Source: SLST01 sp964458555 (GTDB lineage: Bacteria > Spirochaetota > Spirochaetia > DSM-27196 > SLST01). From it: a DNA stretch of 10,137 bases. A model generated the notes under the pieces. That model worked only from the letters and a program-made list of their open reading frames with translations. It was not told the DNA's origin and did no database searches. A program made the position numbers and the translations under genes. Positions 1 to 7,012 of this stretch are shown piece after piece. The stretch lies in the NCBI GenBank assembly GCA_964458555.1, contig CAYWJH010000114.1, positions 1-10,137 of the forward strand, written 5' to 3'. Every line of letters begins with the position of its first letter. Positions within the stretch are counted from its first letter, which is position 1.

Positions 1-96
1 GTGCCATGTGGACGAAAGCGCAAGCGTAAGAAGATTTCTACGCACAAGCGCAAGAAGAAGCTGAGAAAGAATCGTCACAAGAAGAAGGGTAAGTAG
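1..96 (+). CDS. AURKAIP1/COX24-domain small basic protein, probable small-subunit ribosomal protein
   Basis: This 31-residue reading frame begins with GTG at the first base of the window and ends at TAG (94-96). It has 13 Lys and 6 Arg, so 19 of 31 residues are Lys or Arg. It opens MPCGRKRKRKK, followed by ISTHKRKKKLRKNRHKKK. This matches the short bacterial members of the AURKAIP1/COX24 (mS38) family, which are usually about 30 residues and begin MP-x-GKKRK. Known relatives are mitochondrial mS38 and mycobacterial bS22, which bind the small ribosomal subunit, so I infer a ribosomal role here. The motif at the N-terminus suggests GTG is the true start, but an upstream extension and the Shine-Dalgarno site lie outside the window. 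No other gene follows for 266 bases, so it is probably the last or only gene of its transcript. Confidence 0.82.
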   Translation: MPCGRKRKRKKISTHKRKKKLRKNRHKKKGK

Positions 97-127
97 CACC
101 TTCGGGGGACGTGCGTTCTCCACGCGC

Positions 128-175
128 GTCTCCGGTCGTACCTCGACCGCCGTCTCCGGTCGCATCCCGACCGTC
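128..175. repeat. Tandem 24-base repeat, two copies, each a 6-bp hairpin
   Basis: Copy 1 starts at 128 and copy 2 at 152. Each begins GTCTCCGGTCG, followed by a 5-base loop and CGACCG. Each copy contains a perfect inverted repeat: CGGTCG (133-138) with CGACCG (144-149), and CGGTCG (157-162) with CGACCG (168-173). The stems and the leading GTCTC are identical. The loops differ (TACCT in copy 1, CATCC in copy 2). In RNA this would give two adjacent identical stem-loops, and the arms could also pair across copies. There is no T-run after either, so a classical Rho-independent terminator is not supported. An RNA processing or stability element for the upstream gene, or a protein-binding site, are possible roles. 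Confidence 0.65.
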
Positions 176-207
176 CGGTTCCTTTCCACAGACCCGCAAA
201 TTACGCA

Positions 208-224
208 CGCCGCCTTTTGCGGCG
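208..224. terminator. GC hairpin without a clear T-run, possible weak terminator or leader structure
   Basis: A perfect 6-bp inverted repeat, CGCCGC (208-213) and GCGGCG (219-224), flanks the loop CTTTT. The bases after the stem (CAAGCCTTG) are not T-rich, so intrinsic termination is doubtful. The hairpin lies between the tandem repeat and the candidate cdaA promoter, where a transcript end would be expected. Confidence 0.3.
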
Positions 225-230
225 CAAGCC

Positions 231-258
231 TTGTGGTCGGCGCTCATGTGCCGATACT
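231..258 (+). promoter_or_regulatory. Weak sigma70-like promoter candidate for the cdaA operon
   Basis: TTGTGG (231-236) and GATACT (253-258) are separated by 16 bases. They match the TTGACA and TATAAT consensus at 3/6 and 4/6 positions. The site lies in the least GC-rich pocket upstream of cdaA and would leave a leader of about 100 bases. The match is poor enough that chance cannot be excluded. It is kept because the seven-gene run needs a promoter somewhere in this gap. Confidence 0.28.
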
Positions 259-362
259 TTAGGTACGGAGATTCTGTCGGCCCGGATGCACGCGGCGCCG
301 ACGCAGCCGAGCGCCGTGCGTCGTGCACGTCCGCTCGACACCGGCACTACGAGATCTGAGCA

Positions 363-1169
363 GTGGACTGGCTGAACGACTTCTGGGCCTTACGCACGAT
401 CGTCCTGCCCGCGCTGGACGTCCTCATCCTCGCCTTTCTCATCTATAAGGGATATCAGGTCCTCGTGCAGACACGCGCCGTGCCGCTCGTCAAGGGCGCG
501 GTACTCGTGCTGCTCACCTACGGGATCGCCTACTTCCTCAACCTCGATACGCTGCGGACGCTGCTCGATCTGCTCGCTCCGAGCCTCGTCATCGCGCTCG
601 CGGTGATCTTCCAGCCCGAGTTGCGGAAGATCTTCACGCGTATCGGGCAGGGGAGGATGCTCCGTCTTTCGGGCCGATCGGAGTTCGAGGAGCTCGACGC
701 GGTCATCAGCGCGGCGGAGGTCCTCAGCTACCGCAGGCGCGGCGCGCTCATCGTTTTCGTCCGCAATGTGGGGCAGAAGAACATCGTCGAAACCGGAACC
801 CGCCTCGACGCGCAGATCAGCTCGCCGCTGCTGCTGACGATCTTTTCGCACGACACCGCGCTGCACGACGGCGCGGTCGTAATCGACGAGGGGAAGCTCG
901 TCGCCGCCGGATGCTTCCTTCCGCTCTCCGAGCAGCAGGACATCCGCCGCAGCTTCGGCACGCGCCACCGCGCTGCGCTCGGCCTCGCCGAGGAGAGCGA
1001 CGCGATCGTCCTCATCGTGAGCGAGGAGTCGGGGGCCGTCTCGCTCGCCTACGACGCGAATCTCTTCTACAACCTCGGCGTCGATGAAGCGCGCCGTCGC
1101 CTGACCGAGCTGCTCGATCTGCAGGAGCCGGCCGACCTCGAGGAGGACGCCGTTGGCATCGCGGAGTGA
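363..1169 (+). CDS. cdaA: Diadenylate cyclase CdaA (membrane c-di-AMP synthase)
   Basis: The 268-residue product condenses two ATP into cyclic di-AMP, a second messenger that in other bacteria controls potassium uptake, osmolyte balance and cell-wall homeostasis. Three N-terminal hydrophobic segments (about 12-29, 43-59 and 67-83) anchor it in the membrane. The DAC (DisA_N) domain follows at about 100-240. Visible signatures are FQPELR at 83-88, GALIVF at 128-133, the catalytic LHDGA with D169-G170-A171, and the ATP-binding GTRHRAALG with R201-H202-R203. Length matches the family (about 270). GTG at 363 is the first possible start after an in-frame TGA at 357-359. Its Shine-Dalgarno site is weak. 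The 3' end overlaps cdaR, its usual partner, by 17 bases. The last 15 or so residues are acidic and not conserved. Confidence 0.96.
   Translation: MDWLNDFWALRTIVLPALDVLILAFLIYKGYQVLVQTRAVPLVKGAVLVLLTYGIAYFLNLDTLRTLLDLLAPSLVIALAVIFQPELRKIFTRIGQGRMLRLSGRSEFEELDAVISAAEVLSYRRRGALIVFVRNVGQKNIVETGTRLDAQISSPLLLTIFSHDTALHDGAVVIDEGKLVAAGCFLPLSEQQDIRRSFGTRHRAALGLAEESDAIVLIVSEESGAVSLAYDANLFYNLGVDEARRRLTELLDLQEPADLEEDAVGIAE
1141..1146 (+). promoter_or_regulatory. Strong Shine-Dalgarno site fixing the TTG start of cdaR
   Basis: AGGAGG lies inside the end of cdaA, six bases before the TTG at 1153. A perfect site at ideal spacing supports TTG 1153 over the in-frame TTG at 1171. Confidence 0.75.
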
Positions 1170-2145
1170 GTTGCTGCGTCACGCGCTCGAGAACTGGCCG
1201 GCGAAGATCATCGCCCTCGGTATCGCGATCGTGATCGTTCTCTTCAACGATCTCGCGAGCGTCTCCGAGCGCTACTTCAGCGTCCCGCTCGAGCTTCGGC
1301 TCGCAGCAGACGTCGTTCCCGGAGCCGAGTACACGAACCGGATCCGCGTCGAGCTTCGGGGCGACGAGTCGCAGATCTTCAATGTGCTCGAAGAGGACAT
1401 CATCGCCTACGCCGACTTCACGGAGCACACCACCGAAGGCGTTTTCCGCGCGCCGGTGGAGGTGCAGCGCACCGGGTCGGCGGCGGATCTCGAGGCGCTC
1501 GAGATCTCGGTCGAACCGGCACGCGTCACCGTTACGCTCGAGGAGAAGCTCGTTCGCAGCCTCGAGGTCGTCCCGAACATCACCGGCTTCCCGCCGCCCG
1601 GCTACGAGCTCTCCGACTATCGCGTCTCTCCCACGACGGTCGATGTGGAAGGCCCGCGCCGCAGCGTCGAAGACCTCACGCAGATTCTCACCGAGGAGAT
1701 CAGCCTGACGAGCAGGACATCGGACTTCTCCGAGCGCGTCAGGCTGTCGCGGCCCGATCCGCTCGTCGACTTCCCCGGCGGCAGCATCGTCGACTTTCGC
1801 GCGCTCATCGTCGAGACCGTCGTCCAGACGAGCTTCGACGGCGTCGAGATCTCGATCGTCGACCTCGACGACGATCTCGTCGTCGTGTCGGACCTCCCCG
1901 CGGGCTCCATCCGGGTCCAGGGCAAGCAGCTCGACCTGGAAGGCGTTCCGCGCGAGCGCGTCGGGCTCTTCGTCGACGCGGGCGGAATCGACGCGCCGGG
2001 GACCTACGCGCTCCCGGTGCGACCGCAGATACCCGGCGGCATCCTCGTGCTCGGGATCGACCCGGCGCGCGTGGAGATCACCGTGGAGGCGGCGACGCAG
2101 CCGGTCGAGCCCGCGGCAACCGAGTCGGACGGGGAGGCCGGATAG
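1153..2145 (+). CDS. cdaR: YbbR-domain protein CdaR, regulator of CdaA
   Basis: The 330-residue protein has a short cytoplasmic N-terminus, one transmembrane segment (about 18-35) and a long extracytoplasmic part. That part is made of about three YbbR-type beta-rich repeats (roughly 40-125, 130-215 and 225-312). Hallmarks are the repeated pattern of a V-x-V-EGP/RVTV-type strand, for example PARVTVTLEEK (about 122-132), PTTVDVEGPRRSVE (about 160-173) and PARVEITVEA near 304-313. In Firmicutes the protein binds CdaA through the membrane and modulates its cyclase activity; the same role is inferred from the adjacent gene. The start is a TTG inside cdaA, so translation is probably coupled and the two proteins co-produced. 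The mature part is rich in Asp and Glu. The last residues (QPVEPAATESDGEAG) look disordered. Confidence 0.88.
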   Translation: MASRSELLRHALENWPAKIIALGIAIVIVLFNDLASVSERYFSVPLELRLAADVVPGAEYTNRIRVELRGDESQIFNVLEEDIIAYADFTEHTTEGVFRAPVEVQRTGSAADLEALEISVEPARVTVTLEEKLVRSLEVVPNITGFPPPGYELSDYRVSPTTVDVEGPRRSVEDLTQILTEEISLTSRTSDFSERVRLSRPDPLVDFPGGSIVDFRALIVETVVQTSFDGVEISIVDLDDDLVVVSDLPAGSIRVQGKQLDLEGVPRERVGLFVDAGGIDAPGTYALPVRPQIPGGILVLGIDPARVEITVEAATQPVEPAATESDGEAG

Positions 2146-2519
2146 TGATCCTGGGAATCGGCGTCGATCTGATCCAGGTCGCGCGAATGAACCACTGGGT
2201 AGGCCAGGGAGGACTGGTTGAGCGCTTCTTCCACCCGGCGGAGGTGGAGGACGCGCGGGCCCGTGGACCGAAGGCGATGGCCGCCTCGCTCGCCGTTCGC
2301 TACGCGGCGAAGGAGGCGCTCGGCAAGGCGATGGGCACCGGGCTGCAGCACTTCCAGCTGCGCGAGGTGCAGGTCGTCAACGATCCGCAGGGCAAGCCGG
2401 AGATCCTGCTTCACGGAGGCGCCAAGGAGACGTTCGCGCGTTTCGGCGGCAAGCGCATCCACCTCTCGTTGACGCACGAGCTTGACAACGCGATCGCCAT
2501 GGTGGTTATTGAGGGGTAG
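2145..2519 (+). CDS. acpS: Holo-[acyl-carrier-protein] synthase AcpS
   Basis: The 124-residue product transfers 4'-phosphopantetheine from coenzyme A to the serine of apo-ACP, switching on fatty acid synthesis. The family signatures are present: N-terminal MILGIGVDLIQVARM with the Mg-binding Asp8, RYAAKEALGKAMGTG with Glu57 (second metal ligand) and Lys61, and the C-terminal HLSLTHELDNAIAMVVIE strand. Length is typical (about 120-130). The GTG start shares one base with the cdaR stop TAG (2143-2145). It is preceded by GGGGAGG (2131-2137) at seven-base spacing, which makes the start firm. The protein should be cytoplasmic and trimeric, as in other AcpS. Its place behind cdaR suggests only co-transcription with c-di-AMP genes, not a shared mechanism. 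Confidence 0.95.
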   Translation: MILGIGVDLIQVARMNHWVGQGGLVERFFHPAEVEDARARGPKAMAASLAVRYAAKEALGKAMGTGLQHFQLREVQVVNDPQGKPEILLHGGAKETFARFGGKRIHLSLTHELDNAIAMVVIEG

Positions 2520-3389
2520 ATGGCCGATCTGACCTTCTTTTCGAAGACGCCCATCACCTGTCCCGTGTGCGACTCGAACTTCTACCGTGAGGAGCTCCGC
2601 ACCGGGCGTGGCCGGCTGAACGCCGGCGACCTCACCCGGGAGTTGCGGCGCACCTACGTGCCCTCGCAGAAGTACGGAGAGGTCTTCCCGCTGCTCTACC
2701 CGGTGAGCGTCTGCCCCTCGTGCTACTACGCGGCCTTCCAGCAGGACTTCGCTTCGATCGCGCCGGAAACGGTCGAGAAAGTCCGCTCGGAGGAACCGCG
2801 GCGGATCGAGGACTCGCGCCTCCTGTTCGACTCGCTCGACTTCACCGCGCCGCGAGGGCTCGAGGAAGGGTGCGCGAGTTACTTCCTCGCCGCCGCGTGC
2901 TACGAACACTTCCCGCGCGAGTTCTCGCCCACGTTCAAGCGCGGCCTCTGTTGTCTGCGCGCGGCGTGGACGTCGAACGACCTGCACCGAAAGCGCCCCG
3001 ACGACAACTACGACTACCTCGCGCGCATCTTCTACCGGAAGGCTCGCTTCTTCTACGCGTACGCGGTCGCGCTCGAGCAGACGGGCAAGGAGACGCTCAG
3101 CGCCGCCCCGAACCTGGGGCCGGATCTGGACAAGAACTACGGCTACGACGGCGTGCTCTACCTCACCGGGTTGCTGGAGTACCTCTACGGTCCGAGCAAG
3201 GACCCCGAGAAACGCCGTACCGCGCTCGGCCGCGCGAAGCGCACCGTCGCGCGCATCTTCGGGATGGGCAAGGCGAGCAAGAACAAACCGGCGGCGATTC
3301 TCGACAACGCGCGCGAGGTGTACGAGGAGATCACCAAGGAGCTCGGCGAGGAGAACCGCGACCCCGAATCCGCGTCGGCAAATGCGTAA
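2520..3389 (+). CDS. DUF2225 family protein, putative zinc-binding
   Basis: This 289-residue protein of unknown function resembles the DUF2225 family of Firmicutes and spirochaetes. Near the N-terminus two Cys pairs, TCPVC (C14, C17) and VCPSC (C65, C68), are spaced as a four-cysteine metal-binding site. A helical, Tyr/Leu/Arg-rich region at about 115-280 follows, with TPR-like character (YFLAAACYEHF, CLRAAW, YLARIFYRKARFFYAYAVALEQ). Such features suggest a zinc-stabilised scaffold or protein-binding role, but no catalytic motif is visible. No signal peptide or membrane segment is seen. ATG at 2520 directly follows the acpS stop. GAGGGG (2511-2516) lies three bases upstream, which is rather close. 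The 3' end overlaps truA by eight bases, so it is part of the same operon. Confidence 0.78.
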   Translation: MADLTFFSKTPITCPVCDSNFYREELRTGRGRLNAGDLTRELRRTYVPSQKYGEVFPLLYPVSVCPSCYYAAFQQDFASIAPETVEKVRSEEPRRIEDSRLLFDSLDFTAPRGLEEGCASYFLAAACYEHFPREFSPTFKRGLCCLRAAWTSNDLHRKRPDDNYDYLARIFYRKARFFYAYAVALEQTGKETLSAAPNLGPDLDKNYGYDGVLYLTGLLEYLYGPSKDPEKRRTALGRAKRTVARIFGMGKASKNKPAAILDNAREVYEEITKELGEENRDPESASANA

Positions 3390-4146
3390 TATCCGCGCTA
3401 CGGTCGCCTACGACGGGACCGACTTCTACGGCTGGCAGGTGCAGGCTGAGGGTCGGACCGTACAGGGCGTCGTGATGGACGCGCTCGGGCGCATGCACCG
3501 GCGCGAGGTGAAGGTCACCGCCGCCGGTCGGACCGACTCGGGCGTCCACGCGGACGGTCAGGTCATCAACTTCCGTACCGACATCGACTCGATCCCCGCT
3601 CGCGACTTCTTCGTCGCGCTCAACTCGTACCTCCCGCGCGATGTGCAGGCGCTCGACAGCCGTGAGGTCGATGACGAGTTCCACGCGCGCTATTCCGCCC
3701 GGCGGCGGGTCTACCGCTACGCGTGGACGTGCGCGCGCTCGGTCGCCCCTGCGCTGCGCCACCGCGTCACCCGGCTCAAGCACCGCCCGGTGATCGCGCG
3801 GCTGAACGAGCTCGCGCGTCCGCTGCTCGGCGCGCACGATTTCTCGACGTTCACGCTCCCCACCGAGCCGAGCGAGAACCGCGTGCGGCGGGTGGAGTCG
3901 ATCTCGTTCGTTCCACGAGGCGAGCTCGTCGTGATGGAGATAGCGGCGAACGCCTTCCTCTGGCGGATGGTCCGCTCGATCGCGGGAACGCTCGTCGAGC
4001 TTGACAAGATCGGCGCCGAACCGGTAGAGGTAGGGGCACGTCTTGCCGCGTGCGACCACGCGGCGGCCGGGCCCTCGGCGCCCGCCGCCGGGCTCGTGCT
4101 GCACCGGGTCGACTACCCGGGAGACGCGTACGGAGGATTCGAATGA
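3382..4146 (+). CDS. truA: tRNA pseudouridine(38-40) synthase TruA
   Basis: The 254-residue enzyme isomerises uridines 38-40 in the anticodon stem-loop of many tRNAs to pseudouridine. N-terminal AYDGTDFYGWQVQ (10-22) is typical. The catalytic aspartate is D52 in the GRTDSGVHA motif (49-57). Further conserved parts are RRVYRYAW (108-115), HDFSTF (152-157) and NAFLWRMVRSIAGTLVELDKIG (190-211), plus the C-terminal APAAGLVLHRVDYP (234-247). Length fits the family (about 245-270). The ATG lies within the last codons of the DUF2225 gene with no strong Shine-Dalgarno site (the preceding 20 bases show none). Translation is therefore probably by re-initiation after the upstream stop (TAA 3387-3389). 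Confidence 0.96.
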   Translation: MRNIRATVAYDGTDFYGWQVQAEGRTVQGVVMDALGRMHRREVKVTAAGRTDSGVHADGQVINFRTDIDSIPARDFFVALNSYLPRDVQALDSREVDDEFHARYSARRRVYRYAWTCARSVAPALRHRVTRLKHRPVIARLNELARPLLGAHDFSTFTLPTEPSENRVRRVESISFVPRGELVVMEIAANAFLWRMVRSIAGTLVELDKIGAEPVEVGARLAACDHAAAGPSAPAAGLVLHRVDYPGDAYGGFE

Positions 4147-5015
4147 GCCGGCCCGCCGCCCGTTACTGGCGGCTCCTGAACAGTGTCGAAGACTACCTTC
4201 GCTACGGGGAGCGCACACCGCGCGGTGATCCCGAGTCGGTCGAGCTCGCCGAAGAGGCGCAGCAGCGCCGGGCACAGACGCGTGGCGAACAGGCCGACGC
4301 GGCGGGCGATGGCGCCGCGGCGCGCGCCGTGCAACGCGCGGTCGACGGCCCCGACTGGGACGCGAGCGACGACGAGCTCGCCGTCCGGCGGCGCAGACTC
4401 GCGATGCTCGAGGAGCGGGTCCGGTCGTGCACGCGGTGTCCGCTCCACGAGGGACGCATGAACGCGGTTCCGGGGCAGGGCGTGCTCGACCCGCAGGTCA
4501 TGATCGTCGGCGAGGGCCCTGGCGCCGAGGAGGACCGTCGCGGGCTGCCCTTCGTCGGGCGAGCGGGGCAGTACCTGGACAAGTGGCTCGAGGCGATCGA
4601 CCTCGAGCGGGGCAAGAACGTCTACATAGGCAACGTCGTGAAGTGCCGCCCGCCGGGCAACCGCGACCCTCGTCCCCAAGAGTCGGAGTCTTGCCTGCCC
4701 TATCTGCGCGAGCAGATCGAGCTCATCCGCCCGCGCGTCATCCTGACGGTGGGGCGCGTCGCGTCGGGCATCCTCATCGGCACGAGCGCCGGGATCACGC
4801 GGCTTCGCGGCCGTACCTACTACTACGAGGGCACCCCGCTCGTCCCCACCTTCCACCCGAGCGCGGTCCTGCGCAACCAGGATCTCCGTCGTCCGGTATG
4901 GGACGATCTGAAGCGGTTGCGCGCGCTCGTGGACAGCCTCGCAGAGGGCGATCGGCCGGCCGGTGAGGGTGCGTCGGGCGCACCCGACGGCAGCGGGAGC
5001 GGCGACCGTGGCTGA
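4143..5015 (+). CDS. Uracil-DNA glycosylase, family 4 (iron-sulphur type)
   Basis: The 290-residue product is a base-excision repair enzyme that removes uracil from DNA. The catalytic domain spans about 90-262. It carries GEGPGAEEDRRGLPFVGRAG (123-142), the family 4 form of motif A, close to that of thermophilic family 4 enzymes, and the C-terminal FHPSAVLRN (237-245). Four cysteines, C96 and C99 (CTRC), C168 (VKCRPPGNRDP) and C184, match the 4Fe-4S ligands. An approximately 90-residue N-terminal extension has a conserved-looking start (ARYWRLLNSVEDYLRYG) followed by a charged, Ala/Arg-rich linker. The last approximately 24 residues are Gly/Ser/Asp-rich and probably disordered. The ATG overlaps the truA stop as ATGA. 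GGAGG (4132-4136) sits six bases upstream. Confidence 0.9.
   Translation: MSRPAARYWRLLNSVEDYLRYGERTPRGDPESVELAEEAQQRRAQTRGEQADAAGDGAAARAVQRAVDGPDWDASDDELAVRRRRLAMLEERVRSCTRCPLHEGRMNAVPGQGVLDPQVMIVGEGPGAEEDRRGLPFVGRAGQYLDKWLEAIDLERGKNVYIGNVVKCRPPGNRDPRPQESESCLPYLREQIELIRPRVILTVGRVASGILIGTSAGITRLRGRTYYYEGTPLVPTFHPSAVLRNQDLRRPVWDDLKRLRALVDSLAEGDRPAGEGASGAPDGSGSGDRG
4995..4999 (+). promoter_or_regulatory. Shine-Dalgarno site supporting the GTG start of priA
   Basis: GGGAG lies eight bases before GTG 5008, inside the 3' end of the glycosylase gene. It favours that start over the in-frame ATG at 4963, whose extra 15 residues (MRVRRAHPTAAGAAT) look like read-through of the neighbour's coding sequence. 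Confidence 0.6.
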
Positions 5016-6978
5016 GCCGGCACACGGCCGCTACCTCGAGGTCGCCTGCAACGTCCCCGTCGATCGGCTGTTCACCTACCTCGCTCCCGACGACGTCGAT
5101 GTACCGGTGGGCAGCCGCGTGAGCGTCCCCTTCGGCCGGCGAAGCGTCACCGGTTTCGTGACCGGGTATCGCGACGAGCCGCCCGAGGGCGTGCCGGAGG
5201 TCAGACCCATCTCCCGCGTGGTGAACGCGGAGCCGCTCTTCGACGATGCGTACCTCGAGCTCGCCGACTGGGTGCGGCGGATGTACTTCGCGTCTGTGGG
5301 CGAGACGCTCGCCGCGATGATCCCCGGCGGCAGGCGCGAGACGAGCCTCCCGTCGCTCGGCGGCGACGAGGTCGCGCCGGCACAGACCGACCTCGAGCTC
5401 TCCGACGAGCAGGCCTCCGCGCTCGAGACGATCTTCTCGGGCGACCGCGGCCTCTACTACGTCCACGGGATCACCGGTAGCGGCAAGACCGAGGTCTTCC
5501 TCCAGGCCGCCGAGCGTACGATCGGCGCCGGCAGGACCGTGATCTACCTCGTGCCCGAGATCGCGCTCACGCACCAGCTCCTCGACTCGGTCCGTCACCG
5601 CTTCGCCGGCAGCGTCGCGGTGCTGCACTCACGGCTCACGCCCTCGCAGCGGTTGACCGAGTGGCAGCGGATCCGCCGCGGCGAGGCGCGGCTCGTCGTG
5701 GGCGCGCGCAGCGCCGTCTTCGCCCCCGCCGTCGATCTGGGGCTCGTCGTCGTCGACGAGGAGCACGACGGGTCGTACAAGTCGGGTTCCTCGCCCCGCT
5801 ACCACGCTCGACAGGTGGCGATGAAGCGCGTCGCCGACGTCGGCGCGCGGATGGTGATGGGAAGCGCTACGCCGTCGGTCGAAGCGTGGCACCTGATGAA
5901 CGAGGGCAGGCTCGCGCGGATCACGCTCACGAGGCGCCTCTCCGGCGGGGCGATGCCGAGCGTGGAGGTCGTCGACCTGAAGTCCGACGCCGGCCCCATC
6001 TCCGGACGCCTGCTCGAGGCGCTCAAGGAGACGCACGCCGCCGGCCGCCAGTCGATCCTCTTTCTCAACCGTCGCGGCTTCGCCTACTTCTTCCACTGCC
6101 GCACCTGCGGCTACGAGATGAGGTGCCGCGACTGCTCGGTCGGGCTCACCTACCACAAGGAGCGCGACCTCATGGTCTGCCACTACTGCGGCTACAAGGC
6201 GCGGCCGGTGACGCAGTGTCCGGAGTGCGGGTCCTTCGATGTCGGGTACTCGGGGTTCGGAACCGAGCGCGTCGAGGAGGATCTCGCCGCGCGCTTCCCC
6301 GACTGGCGGATCGCGCGCGTGGACACCGACGCGGTCCGGCGCAAGGGCGTGCTCGAACAGACGATCGGCGCCTTTCGTTCCGGGGAGATCGATGTGCTTC
6401 TGGGCACGCAGATGGTCGCCAAGGGCCTCAACTTCCCCGGCGTAAAGCTCGTCGGCATCATCCTCGCCGATACGGGCCTGCACATGCCCGACTTCCGCGC
6501 GGCCGAACGCACCTTCGGGCTCGTCGTCCAGGTCGCCGGTCGCGCCGGCCGCTTCCACCCCGACGGGCACGTGATCGTGCAGAGCTACAGCCCGGAGAAC
6601 GCCGCGATCCGGCGTGCGATCGCGCACGACCTCGACGGCTTCTACGCCGATGAGCTCGACGTCAGGCGCGAGCTCGCCTTCCCTCCGTTCTCGCGGCTCG
6701 TGCGCCTCGTCGTACGCGCGAAGAAGGCCGATGTAGTACGCCGCACGATCGGCGATGTCGCCGCGGCGTGCCGGGCCGAGGTGCGATCGGCGGAGGAGGT
6801 GCTCGGCCCCACCGAGTGCCCGCTGTCGATCATATCCGGCAGCGTTCGCCACCACGTGATCCTGCGTACGGCCCGCTTCGGCGCGACGCACGAGGAGCTC
6901 GCGCGGGCGCTCGCGCGCGTGCAGCTTCCCGGCGGCGCGCACCTCGAGATCGACGTGGACCCGGTGTCGTTGCTGTAG
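5008..6978 (+). CDS. priA: Primosomal protein N' (PriA), replication restart helicase
   Basis: From GTG 5008 the product has 656 residues, somewhat shorter than the about 730 of E. coli PriA. It is a 3'-5' superfamily 2 DNA helicase that binds stalled forks and reloads the replisome. An N-terminal DNA-binding domain (about 8-110) includes VACNVPVDRLFTY. Walker A is GITGSGKT (154-161), Walker B DEEH (250-253), and GSATPS lies at 285-290. Eight cysteines in four CxxC pairs (C364/C367, C373/C376, C391/C394, C404/C407) form the two zinc sites inserted in the helicase core. Later motifs are GTERVEEDL (418-426), GTQMVAKGLNFPGV (466-479) and QVAGRAGR (508-515). The C-terminal domain runs to 656. The start overlaps the glycosylase stop by eight bases, making this the last gene of the first run. 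Confidence 0.96.
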   Translation: MAEPAHGRYLEVACNVPVDRLFTYLAPDDVDVPVGSRVSVPFGRRSVTGFVTGYRDEPPEGVPEVRPISRVVNAEPLFDDAYLELADWVRRMYFASVGETLAAMIPGGRRETSLPSLGGDEVAPAQTDLELSDEQASALETIFSGDRGLYYVHGITGSGKTEVFLQAAERTIGAGRTVIYLVPEIALTHQLLDSVRHRFAGSVAVLHSRLTPSQRLTEWQRIRRGEARLVVGARSAVFAPAVDLGLVVVDEEHDGSYKSGSSPRYHARQVAMKRVADVGARMVMGSATPSVEAWHLMNEGRLARITLTRRLSGGAMPSVEVVDLKSDAGPISGRLLEALKETHAAGRQSILFLNRRGFAYFFHCRTCGYEMRCRDCSVGLTYHKERDLMVCHYCGYKARPVTQCPECGSFDVGYSGFGTERVEEDLAARFPDWRIARVDTDAVRRKGVLEQTIGAFRSGEIDVLLGTQMVAKGLNFPGVKLVGIILADTGLHMPDFRAAERTFGLVVQVAGRAGRFHPDGHVIVQSYSPENAAIRRAIAHDLDGFYADELDVRRELAFPPFSRLVRLVVRAKKADVVRRTIGDVAAACRAEVRSAEEVLGPTECPLSIISGSVRHHVILRTARFGATHEELARALARVQLPGGAHLEIDVDPVSLL

Positions 6979-6983
6979 CGCGC

Positions 6984-7003
6984 GGGGCGGGCCCCGGCCC
7001 TTT
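6984..7003 (+). terminator. GC-rich hairpin after priA, weak terminator candidate
   Basis: The run of G and C after the priA stop can fold as GGGG (6984-6987) with CCCC (6992-6995), or as GGGC (6989-6992) with GCCC (6997-7000). It is followed by only three T. The stems are short and compete with each other, so termination would be partial at best. Its location between the priA stop and a good promoter fits a transcript boundary. Confidence 0.3.
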
Positions 7004-7012
7004 GCGTCCGAA

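Larger units (their letters stand above)
97..362. other. 266-base intergenic region between the small basic protein gene and cdaA
   Basis: No credible gene is seen here. An open frame at 111-359 begins with ATG, but its product is a low-complexity Pro/Arg/Ser mix without recognisable motifs. The region contains a tandem pair of hairpins (128-173), a third GC hairpin (208-224), and a small AT-richer pocket (about 253-275) that could hold the cdaA promoter. It probably combines the 3' end of the first transcript with the 5' leader of the cdaA operon. An in-frame TGA at 357-359, six bases before the cdaA GTG, bounds that gene on its 5' side. Confidence 0.6.

Noticed and set aside
38..328. A 96-codon reverse-strand frame over the first intergenic region
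   Set aside because: It overlaps the small basic protein gene antisense, has skewed Ala/Gly/Ser/Arg composition and no recognisable features.
111..359. An 82-codon open frame on the + strand ending just before cdaA
   Set aside because: The product is a low-complexity Pro/Arg/Ser mix without motifs, it runs through the hairpin repeats, and it has no Shine-Dalgarno site. High GC makes such open frames common.
4963..5007. Upstream ATG extension of priA by 15 residues
   Set aside because: The GTG at 5008 has a GGGAG site at good spacing, and the added residues do not resemble the PriA N-terminus.
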